From the NCBI GenBank assembly GCA_029983495.1, contig JASBZJ010000018.1:1-15337 (forward strand): a stretch of DNA of 15,337 bases, written 5' to 3'. The notes beneath the pieces are model-generated. The model was not told the DNA's origin. It ran no database searches and saw only the letters and a program-made list of their open reading frames with translations. Positions within the stretch are counted from its first letter, which is position 1; every line of letters starts with the position of its first letter. The position numbers and the translations under genes were made by a program. Positions 7,830-15,284 of the stretch are shown piece by piece. Source of the DNA: Porphyromonas sp. (lineage in GTDB: Bacteria > Bacteroidota > Bacteroidia > Bacteroidales > Porphyromonadaceae).

Positions 7830-8074
7830 ACTACAAAGCGATTTATTTCAACAATAGCAACTTTATTCCCTTGAGGAGAAAATGCGAACAATGCATCAAA
7901 ATAACCTTCTATAGTATTCGTGACGCAAATAGGATATAAGGATACCCCAATAGGGGCGAAACACAACTTGAATCGCCACACTATCGGAATAAGTATCATT
8001 CAATAGGTACCAGCACAAGAAATACGAATCGTGGTATAAACAAAGTTTGATTGGTATACTATATTTAACTGAGC
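7830..8074. other. 245-base gap inside the thi operon, no gene supported
   Basis: This is the only long spacer in an otherwise tight operon. A 67-codon frame (7999 down to 7796, minus) crosses it but runs into the start of the fusion gene and has no recognisable domain. No exact TAnnTTTG box is present on the minus strand. It contains small GC-paired hairpins: CCCC/GGGG (7945-7948 with 7953-7956) and GGCGA/TCGCC (7955-7959 with 7973-7977). It may be an mRNA-processing or attenuation segment, or hold a decayed repeat. Confidence 0.5.
7951..7977 (+). repeat. Possible decayed copy of the GC-rich hairpin repeat
   Basis: TAGGGGCGAA at 7951-7960 is identical to ten bases of the repeat unit at 15242-15251, and it also starts an inverted repeat: GGCGA (7955-7959), a 13-base spacer, TCGCC (7973-7977). 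The rest of the unit does not match. The shared decamer together with a similar hairpin design suggests a degenerate member of the same repeat family; chance is not excluded. Confidence 0.3.
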
Positions 8075-9931
<1,857 letters not shown>

Positions 9932-10147
9932 TCAGCCACCTTTCGCAGCTCCTATAACAAGCACATTATCGCCTTCCTGCAAATGCGTAGACTCAAACAA
10001 CTCCTGTCGAATAATTGTTGTTCCAATAGCAACCGCAACTTGGTTATAATTAATAGCTGCCATTTCAAGAAGTTCAAGCAAAGTTGTTCCATCGGTTAGG
10101 CAATACTCTTTACTATTAAGGGTAACATACATAATTAATTCTTTCAT
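9932..10147 (-). CDS. thiS: Sulfur carrier protein ThiS
   Basis: Small ubiquitin-fold protein that carries sulfur as a C-terminal thiocarboxylate to ThiG after activation by ThiF. The reading frame is 71 codons and ends in the required Gly-Gly (AAKGG). The pattern TLNSKEY ... TLLELLEM ... VAVAIGTTII ... L-EGDNVLVIGAAKGG fits the family. Family alignment favours the internal ATG at 10132 (protein beginning MYVTLNSK, 66 residues), which also has AAAGAA about 6 bases upstream; the ATG at 10147 directly follows a hairpin and has no ribosome-binding sequence. It is the first gene of the operon behind the TPP riboswitch. Confidence 0.93.
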   Translation of the reverse strand: MKELIMYVTLNSKEYCLTDGTTLLELLEMAAINYNQVAVAIGTTIIRQELFESTHLQEGDNVLVIGAAKGG

Positions 10148-10149
10148 TT

Positions 10150-10165
10150 TTGGCTAGTAAGCCAA
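10150..10165 (-). promoter_or_regulatory. Start-proximal hairpin before thiS
   Basis: In the transcript, TTGGCT, a four-base loop and AGCCAA form a perfect 6-bp stem that ends two bases before the upstream ATG of thiS (10147) and 17 bases before the likelier ATG (10132). It could modulate initiation on thiS or shield the 5' edge of the ribosome-binding region. Function is inferred. Confidence 0.45.
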
Positions 10166-10306
10166 CTATTTTACAACACTTTTCCCCAGAATATTAGTAC
10201 TTCGCAACTAATGCATTTCAAACTAATAAAACACACCTTCGTATACTTCCCATGTTTTAATAGTCAACACTTTTCATCTAAGGCATAATGCAAAAATTAC
10301 CTTGGG
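10166..10306 (-). other. Distal thi leader, untranslated
   Basis: This is the leader segment between the second terminator-like hairpin and the start-proximal hairpin. No coding frame is supported. ATTAGT (10193-10198) and ACTAAT (10207-10212) form a small inverted repeat with an 8-base loop, and AACTAAT recurs at 10221-10227, which offers an alternative pairing partner. Nothing else is recognised. Confidence 0.4.
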
Positions 10307-10354
10307 AAAAAGCCAAAATAATCTCTTCGCATCAAAAGGTTCGTTAGTTTTGGC
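10307..10354 (-). terminator. Second terminator-like hairpin in the thi leader
   Basis: The transcript reads GCCAAAA (10354-10348) and, after about 29 bases, TTTTGGC (10318-10312) followed directly by five T (10311-10307). With one bulged C the stem extends by TAA/TTA. Stem plus T run is the layout of an intrinsic terminator; the stem is AT-rich, so efficiency may be modest. It lies about 50 bases downstream of the first one. Confidence 0.55.
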
Positions 10355-10365
10355 AGTAGAATACT

Positions 10366-10416
10366 AAAACAAAAGCCCACGAAGCATACGTAACATATAT
10401 ACTTATGGAGGCTTTT
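10366..10416 (-). terminator. Riboswitch-linked intrinsic terminator
   Basis: In the transcript the 5' arm AAAAGC (10416-10411) plus CCA (10408-10406) pairs with TGG plus GCTTTT (10379-10371), enclosing an 8-bp AT-rich inner stem (10404-10397 with 10389-10382) and a 7-base loop. The stem runs into TTTTGTTTT (10374-10366). It begins 30 bases after the TPP aptamer, the expected place for the expression platform. An upstream AGCCCA (10425-10420) can compete for the same 3' arm, giving an alternative fold. Confidence 0.65.
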
Positions 10417-10423
10417 CTTTGGG

Positions 10424-10436
10424 CTACATGTTGTAG
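10424..10436 (-). promoter_or_regulatory. Small hairpin between TPP aptamer and terminator
   Basis: CTACA, a three-base loop and TGTAG form a 5-bp hairpin between the end of aptamer stem P1 and the 5' arm of the first terminator. It shares bases with AGCCCA (10425-10420), which can pair with the terminator 3' arm, so it may take part in the switch between antiterminated and terminated states. This is inferred from pairing only. Confidence 0.35.
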
Positions 10437-10445
10437 TAGAATAAT

Positions 10446-10573
10446 ATCTCTTTTCCTACGCCAGCATTACCTGGTTCAGGTTAATGGGTATTATCTCAGC
10501 TCCTAAGGTTATTCACTACTATTCCAATACTAATGATTAGGTAGTATGAAGAACACTTGGGCACCCCAAAGAT
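10446..10573 (-). promoter_or_regulatory. TPP riboswitch (THI element)
   Basis: The conserved aptamer blocks are all present on the minus strand: GGGGTGCC (10567-10560), CTGAGAT (10499-10493) followed by AATACCC (10492-10486), ACCTGAACCAGG (10481-10470) and GCTGGCGTAGGAAAAG (10465-10450). P1 is formed by ATCTTT (10573-10568) with AAAGAGAT (10453-10446, one bulge); P2 by GGGGT with ATACCC; P5 by CCAG/CTGG. The P3 arm between GCC and the CTGAGAT block is extended to about 55 bases and can fold as a long imperfect hairpin. TPP binding should reduce expression of the whole thi operon; the terminator hairpins that follow imply transcriptional control. Confidence 0.97.
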
Positions 10574-10603
10574 TCAGCATAAACTCTTCCAATTAAACTT
10601 TAC

Positions 10604-10621
10604 GTGGAAGCAACGCTTCAC
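10604..10621 (-). other. Hairpin at the 5' end of the thi leader
   Basis: GTGAAGC (10621-10615), a three-base loop and GCTTCCAC (10611-10604) form a 7-bp stem with one bulged base, located between the predicted transcription start and the TPP aptamer. It may stabilise the 5' end of the mRNA. No specific regulator is suggested. Confidence 0.4.
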
Positions 10622-10633
10622 TTCTACATGGGG

Positions 10634-10641
10634 CAAAGATA
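10634..10641 (-). promoter_or_regulatory. Bacteroidota-type -7 box of the thi operon
   Basis: Minus-strand TATCTTTG matches TAnnTTTG exactly and lies about 60 bases upstream of the TPP aptamer, as expected for a riboswitch-controlled operon. A matching -33 TTG at the usual spacing is not evident. Transcription would begin near 10627, giving a leader of about 480 nt. Confidence 0.6.
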
Positions 10642-10678
10642 CAATATAATGGCGAACTAGTGTGTCCATTAGCATAAG

Positions 10679-10700
10679 CTTTCTACAGAAATTTAGAAAG
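10679..10700. promoter_or_regulatory. Inverted repeat in the divergent promoter region
   Basis: CTTTCTA (10679-10685) and TAGAAAG (10694-10700) are perfect inverted 7-mers with an 8-base spacer, about 40-60 bases upstream of the thi -7 box. The dyad could bind a dimeric regulator such as the neighbouring TetR protein, but position relative to the tetR promoter is distant. Candidate only. Confidence 0.35.
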
Positions 10701-10733
10701 TATCTCCAACAAGTACAACTCATAATTAAAAGC

Positions 10734-10763
10734 TATAACTACTCTATAAATCATACAGTTATA
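10734..10763. promoter_or_regulatory. Second inverted repeat, upstream of tetR
   Basis: TATAACT (10734-10740) and AGTTATA (10757-10763) are perfect inverted 7-mers with a 16-base spacer, about 40 bases upstream of the tetR -7 box. Centre-to-centre spacing near two helical turns would suit a dimer contacting one face of the DNA. The arms are AT-rich, so chance is possible. Confidence 0.3.
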
Positions 10764-10800
10764 CCCACAAATAGCTATAGTGAACAGCGTTCTCTTTTTA

Positions 10801-10808
10801 TACCTTTG
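10801..10808 (+). promoter_or_regulatory. Bacteroidota-type -7 box of the tetR-ABC unit
   Basis: TACCTTTG is an exact TAnnTTTG match 21 bases before the tetR start codon. No clear -33 TTG is seen. A short leader follows, with AAAGG immediately before the ATG. It forms a divergent pair with the thi promoter, about 160 bases apart. Confidence 0.6.
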
Positions 10809-10829
10809 CCAACGTAAACGAATAAAGGT

Positions 10830-11453
10830 ATGAAAACGAACCGCAACATTATTTTAAAAGCAGCCCGAGAGGAGTTTGTTACCAAAGGATACAGCGATGC
10901 CTCACTACGCATAATTGCACGCGAAGCAGGAATTACTGTAAGTGGGCTATATCGCCATTTTGCAAGTAAAGAAGAACTTTTCGAAGCAGTGCTTACCCCC
11001 ATGTTGATTCACCTAGAAGAATTAACTCGTAACGATACCAAGGAAGAAACCCTAGAACTATACCACAACAACCAACGCCAATTTGAGCAGGAAATGATAA
11101 TGCTATGCTCAGCTCTTGTAAATAACTATCGGCTTGAATTACGATTATACCTTACCCAATCAGAGGGGTCACAAATGACAAAAAGACTCGAATCATTTAT
11201 AAATGACCAAGTTATAATTGGCGAGCAGTTTGTAAAACGGTTCAACGAAAAGTATTCCCTGTTGGGTAACAATGGTAACAACAACAATATTCCTCCAGCT
11301 TTTATGAGAATTGCTACACGTTGTTTTATTGAATTACTTCGCGAACTTGTTACAGGACCGAAAAAAAACGACAACGAGCTTACTGCACTTATTTCGTACT
11401 ATACCCGCTTTGTTTCAGCAGGATGGCGTGAAATTTTAGGGTTTATACCTTAA
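10830..11453 (+). CDS. TetR/AcrR-family transcriptional regulator
   Basis: 207 residues. The N-terminus is a TetR helix-turn-helix: ILKAAREEFVTKGY (8-21), SLRIIAREAGITVSGLYRHF (25-44), SKEELF (46-51). The remainder (about 55-207) is a variable helical ligand-binding/dimerisation domain with a C-terminal helix rich in hydrophobic residues and an NNGNNNN stretch (152-158) forming a probable loop. It precedes two ABC half-transporters on the same strand, 193 bases away, so it most likely represses or senses the cargo of that transporter and controls itself. It is transcribed divergently from the thi operon; regulation of thi genes by it is not shown by the sequence. The ligand is unknown. Confidence 0.9.
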   Translation: MKTNRNIILKAAREEFVTKGYSDASLRIIAREAGITVSGLYRHFASKEELFEAVLTPMLIHLEELTRNDTKEETLELYHNNQRQFEQEMIMLCSALVNNYRLELRLYLTQSEGSQMTKRLESFINDQVIIGEQFVKRFNEKYSLLGNNGNNNNIPPAFMRIATRCFIELLRELVTGPKKNDNELTALISYYTRFVSAGWREILGFIP

Positions 11454-11646
11454 AAAGATACTTGAGTGAATAATGTTAGGAGCTAAATAGGTAATAAAAC
11501 TTACATGCTACCTGTAAAACTATTATGCTTAGCATGGGAACAACAAATGCCATATAAGAGAATAAGCCCTATTAAACTCATTTTTAGCGTTTCATCAAAA
11601 AACAAGAATAACGAATAGAACAATTTTAAAACGAACATTTAATGCA
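11454..11646 (+). promoter_or_regulatory. tetR-ABC intergenic region with candidate operator
   Basis: No gene is supported in these 193 bases. TTACA (11501-11505) and TGTAA (11513-11517) make a 17-base dyad of a size usual for TetR operators; ATGC/GCAT (11525-11528 with 11532-11535) is a small hairpin. No exact TAnnTTTG box is found, so the ABC genes may be read from the tetR promoter or from a weaker one here. Confidence 0.4.
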
Positions 11647-13398
11647 ATGAACCAATTTAATCACATTAAACAGTACATGGTTGGGCGAAAGGGGTTATAC
11701 TTCACTTCGCTTATACTTAGTGCCTTACATGGGCTTACCGCCCTAGTTCCCTTTGTATTTATTTGGTTAGTAGTGCAACAAGTGCTAATGCCACAGCACA
11801 TAATAGACTATACCAAAGTAGAATACTATGCTTGGTGGGCTTTAACCTTTACTATATTATCAATCGTAATTTACTTTATAGCCATACTGTGTTCGCATTT
11901 AGTAGCTTTTAGAGTGGAAATAAACATGCGAAAAAAAGGTATGAAACGGCTTATGGAAATGCCCATTGGTTATTTTAGCCATAAACAAAGTGGTAATATA
12001 CGTAAAGTATTGGACGAGGATACCTCGCAAACACATACTTTTCTCGCTCATGTTTTACCCGACCTTGCTGGGAGCTTAATGGCACCTATTGGCATAATAG
12101 TACTTATGTTCACTATTGATTGGCGATTTGGGTTAGTGGCTTTGATTCCCATATTTATAGCTTTTACCATTTTAGGGGTAATGATGAACCCGAAAAAAAA
12201 CCAATGGCAAACCCTATACCTCGATGCTCAAGAACGAATGAGTGGTGAAGCTGTAGAGTATGTTCGTGGCATTCCTGTTGTAAAAGTATTTCAGCAAACA
12301 GTATTTTCGTTCAAACGATTCCACCAAAGCATTATCGATTACCGCGACCTAGCAAAAAAATATGTTCTGGCATGGAAAATACCCTTTTCGGCATACCAAG
12401 CCGTTATTAACGGATTTGCACTTGTACTTATCCCTGCTGCAATACTTTTTATTGGTTGGGGTATGCCTAAGCAAATCGTAGTTGCCAATATGCTACTTTA
12501 CCTGATAATTGCTCCTTTATTGGCAAGTAATATCATGAAGGTTATGTATACCAATGAAGGGTTTGTACTTGTAGACCAAGCTTTAACTCGACTAGAAAAG
12601 CTTACTGACTCTACCCCACTGCCCCAACCACTACAAGCAAGTATACCTACCAATTATTCAGTAACATTTAACAATGTTTCATTTGCCTACGAAGGCTCAC
12701 ATGGTGATACAATCCATAATATATCTTTTACTATACCCGAAGGTAAAACTTATGCCTTGGTAGGACCAAGTGGTGGTGGAAAATCAACTATTGCCAAACT
12801 TATACCACGCTTTTACGATGTAAGCAAAGGATCGGTAACCATAGGAGGAATAAATGTAAAAGACATTGACAAACGCATACTTATGAACATTACTGCCTTT
12901 GTATTCCAACAAAGCTCTTTATTTGCTAAAACTATTCGCGAAAACATTACTTATGGCTCACCAAATGTATCGAATGAAGCTATTAACCGAGCTATTGAAC
13001 TCTCGCAAAGTAGCCAAATTATTAACCATTTACCCCAAGGACTAAATACTATTATTGGCAAAGATGGCACCTACCTATCAGGCGGTGAACAACAACGTAT
13101 AATACTTGCACGTACCATTCTGAAAAATGCCCCTATTACGGTATTCGACGAAGCAACTGCTTTTGCCGACCCCGAAAACGAAGCACTAATACACAAGGCT
13201 CTTTTTGAACTACGAAAAGGAAAAACAACCCTTATGGTAGCACATAGATTAAGTAGCGTTAAAGATGTTGACTGTATTATAGTTATTGATAACGGAACTA
13301 TAGCCGAGCAAGGATCGCACAACGAACTTATAACCAAAGGAGGTATTTACTGTAAAATGTGGAACGATTACCAACAAGCTGTTCAATGGACACTATAG
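11647..13398 (+). CDS. ABC transporter half-subunit (TMD-NBD), first of a pair
   Basis: 583 residues: a six-helix type-I exporter-fold membrane domain (about 15-300; helices near 18-45, 62-85, 135-155, 160-180, 250-270 and 278-298) followed by a nucleotide-binding domain. NBD motifs: Walker A GPSGGGKST (373-381), Q-loop FVFQQ (418-422), signature LSGGE (477-481), Walker B ITVFDE (497-502), H-loop His533. The D-loop reads ATAFADPENE instead of the usual SALD form, a wording I associate with the YbtP/IrtA-like subgroup of exporter-fold siderophore importers; direction and substrate are therefore uncertain. The start ATG is preceded by weak ribosome-binding sequence. It is separated by 18 bases from the second half-transporter, so both should be co-translated and form a heterodimer in the inner membrane. 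A multidrug or lipid exporter is the alternative. Confidence 0.9.
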   Translation: MNQFNHIKQYMVGRKGLYFTSLILSALHGLTALVPFVFIWLVVQQVLMPQHIIDYTKVEYYAWWALTFTILSIVIYFIAILCSHLVAFRVEINMRKKGMKRLMEMPIGYFSHKQSGNIRKVLDEDTSQTHTFLAHVLPDLAGSLMAPIGIIVLMFTIDWRFGLVALIPIFIAFTILGVMMNPKKNQWQTLYLDAQERMSGEAVEYVRGIPVVKVFQQTVFSFKRFHQSIIDYRDLAKKYVLAWKIPFSAYQAVINGFALVLIPAAILFIGWGMPKQIVVANMLLYLIIAPLLASNIMKVMYTNEGFVLVDQALTRLEKLTDSTPLPQPLQASIPTNYSVTFNNVSFAYEGSHGDTIHNISFTIPEGKTYALVGPSGGGKSTIAKLIPRFYDVSKGSVTIGGINVKDIDKRILMNITAFVFQQSSLFAKTIRENITYGSPNVSNEAINRAIELSQSSQIINHLPQGLNTIIGKDGTYLSGGEQQRIILARTILKNAPITVFDEATAFADPENEALIHKALFELRKGKTTLMVAHRLSSVKDVDCIIVIDNGTIAEQGSHNELITKGGIYCKMWNDYQQAVQWTL

Positions 13399-13416
13399 AC
13401 AAAGAAATTTTTTATT

Positions 13417-15135
13417 ATGCTTACAAATCACTTTCAGAATAAATTTGCGATTACCGAAACTGGAGCTAAAAACTTAATCGCTGGCATTATTTGGACAACC
13501 CTATATAACATTGTAATTATTACCCCTTTTGTTTATGCCTTCCTATACCTAAGCGATTACCTCGATAATAACAACATTGATACACCTCTATTTCAATATG
13601 GTATTATTGCTGTATTGATACTTGTTATTATGTTTATTGTGGCTGTGGCGCAATACAATAGTGTTTACACCGCTGTGTTTAACGAGTCGGAACGAACTCG
13701 ATTAAACATTGCCGAAACTTTACGAAAACTACCACTTGCTTACTTTGGTAAGCGCAACCTTAGCGACCTTACCAGTACGATTATGGAGGACTGTAGCTTT
13801 AACGAAAAAATATTTTCGCATGCAGTTCCCCAACTTTACGCTGCATTTATTAGCTTAACACTGTTTATCATTGGACTATTCGCATTCTGTTGGCAATTGG
13901 CCATTGCGCTTTTTTGGGTTGTACCCTTAGCTCTATTACTTGTTTTTGCATCGCGTATACTTATGAAGCGTAGCTTAAAAAAGAGTTTCGACGATAAGCG
14001 GATTGTTTCGCAAACTATTCAGGATGGAATTGAACATATTGAAGATATTAAGGCGTTTAATTGTGAGGAAGATTTTTTAAATTCATTCGATAAGACTCTT
14101 CAGCGTTATGAAAAAGGTCTCATAAATACCGAACTTGTTTGTGGTGTACTATTAAACCTTTCGTATGTAATACTACATTTAGGTTTAGTTACATTGCTTA
14201 TTGCAGGGGCAATACTTTTGCAAAAAAACGAGGTTAGCCACTTTCAATATCTTATTATGCTTGTTATGGGCAGTAGTATATACCTACCAATTATTGAAGT
14301 TTGTAACAACATTGCTATGCTCGAAAGTTTAAAAGTTCGTATCGATCGAGCTCGCGAAATAGAACAGATGCCTAAACAACAAGGAGCAATATCTTTTCGC
14401 CCAAAACACTTCAATATATCGTTCGAGAAGGTTAAGTTTGCTTATCTTAACGAGCAACAAGTACTTAATGGCGTTACATTTACGGCAAAACAAGGCGAAG
14501 TTACCGCTCTTATTGGTCCCAGTGGAGGAGGAAAATCAACATGTGCAAAACTTGCAGCTCGCTTTTGGGATATTTCGGCAGGAAAAATATGCCTTGGTGA
14601 CGTAGATATTTCAACCATCGACCCCGAAACGTTGTTACAATACTATGCTGTAGTTTTCCAAGATGTTTTACTATTTAACAATAGTGTGTATGAAAATATC
14701 CGATTAGGGCGTAAAGATGCTTCATACGAAGAGATTATGAATGCAGCTCACTTAGCCCAATGTGACGAATTTATAAATAAACTTCCACAAGGATACGATA
14801 CTTTAATTGGCGAAAATGGAACAAGACTTTCAGGGGGAGAAAGGCAACGTATTTCTATTGCGCGAGCAATACTAAAGAATGCTCCAATTATACTACTAGA
14901 CGAAGCTACGGCAAGCCTAGATGTAGAAAATGAAAGCAAAATACAAAAAGCTCTATCCGAACTGATTAAGAACAAAACTGTAATTGTAATAGCACACAGA
15001 ATGCGAACTGTAATGCATGCAAACAAAATTGTTGTTCTTGATAATGGGAAAGTAGTAGAAGAAGGAACACCTAAAGAACTTGTACAAAACCCCGAAAGTA
15101 CTTTTGCAAAAATGGTTGCCAGCCAACAACTATAA
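13417..15135 (+). CDS. ABC transporter half-subunit (TMD-NBD), second of a pair
   Basis: 572 residues with the same architecture: membrane domain about 20-300 (helices near 22-46, 62-84, 140-158, 160-180, 240-268 and 275-292) with the coupling region AYFGKRNLSDLTSTIMED (108-125), then an NBD with Walker A GPSGGGKST (367-375), Q-loop VVFQD (412-416), signature LSGGE (471-475), Walker B IILLDE (491-496), a canonical D-loop SLD (500-502) and H-loop His527. Both NBDs retain the catalytic glutamate, so both ATP sites look competent, unlike many asymmetric heterodimeric exporters. It is probably the partner of the preceding protein; no substrate-binding protein gene is present. It is followed by a weak terminator-like hairpin and the right-edge repeats. 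Confidence 0.9.
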   Translation: MLTNHFQNKFAITETGAKNLIAGIIWTTLYNIVIITPFVYAFLYLSDYLDNNNIDTPLFQYGIIAVLILVIMFIVAVAQYNSVYTAVFNESERTRLNIAETLRKLPLAYFGKRNLSDLTSTIMEDCSFNEKIFSHAVPQLYAAFISLTLFIIGLFAFCWQLAIALFWVVPLALLLVFASRILMKRSLKKSFDDKRIVSQTIQDGIEHIEDIKAFNCEEDFLNSFDKTLQRYEKGLINTELVCGVLLNLSYVILHLGLVTLLIAGAILLQKNEVSHFQYLIMLVMGSSIYLPIIEVCNNIAMLESLKVRIDRAREIEQMPKQQGAISFRPKHFNISFEKVKFAYLNEQQVLNGVTFTAKQGEVTALIGPSGGGKSTCAKLAARFWDISAGKICLGDVDISTIDPETLLQYYAVVFQDVLLFNNSVYENIRLGRKDASYEEIMNAAHLAQCDEFINKLPQGYDTLIGENGTRLSGGERQRISIARAILKNAPIILLDEATASLDVENESKIQKALSELIKNKTVIVIAHRMRTVMHANKIVVLDNGKVVEEGTPKELVQNPESTFAKMVASQQL

Positions 15136-15140
15136 CACAC

Positions 15141-15165
15141 ACAACCTTAATGAGATTGTTGTTTT
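15141..15165 (+). terminator. Weak terminator-like hairpin after the ABC operon
   Basis: ACAAC (15141-15145) and GTTGT (15158-15162) are complementary and the stem is followed by TTTT (15162-15165), six bases beyond the stop codon of the second ABC gene. The stem is short and the T run overlaps it by one base, so the call is tentative. A second hairpin, ATGGAT/ATCCAT (15166-15171 with 15178-15183), follows immediately. Confidence 0.4.
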
Positions 15166-15188
15166 ATGGATGAAATAATCCATGATGT

Positions 15189-15284
15189 GTAGGGGCGGAT
15201 CTGCGTGTCCGCCCAAAGCTGTTAAACAAAATAATAACACGTAGGGGCGAACCTGCGTGTCCGCCCAAAGCTGTTAAACAAAAT
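15189..15284 (+). repeat. Two tandem GC-rich hairpin repeat units, 52-bp period
   Basis: A 44-base unit at 15189-15232 recurs at 15241-15284 with two differences (G/A and T/C near the tenth and twelfth base), separated by 8 unique bases. Each unit begins GTAGGGGCG and contains an inverted repeat: GGGCGGA/TCCGCCC with an 8-base loop (15193-15199 with 15208-15214) and the same with one G-T/A-C position (15245-15251 with 15260-15266), followed by a shared AT-richer tail AAAGCTGTTAAACAAAAT. It lies outside genes and is much GC-richer than its surroundings. It resembles REP-like or small non-autonomous palindromic repeats; no transposase gene is visible. Confidence 0.85.

Noticed and set aside
7796..7999. 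67-codon minus-strand frame spanning the thiC-fusion spacer as a small gene
   Set aside because: It overlaps the start of the fusion gene in another frame, shows no recognisable domain or ribosome-binding site, and its hydrophobic ends are not organised as a clear signal peptide or membrane segment.
15189..15284. CRISPR array
   Set aside because: Only two units, separated by 8 bases rather than a spacer of usual length, with an internal hairpin and no cas gene nearby.
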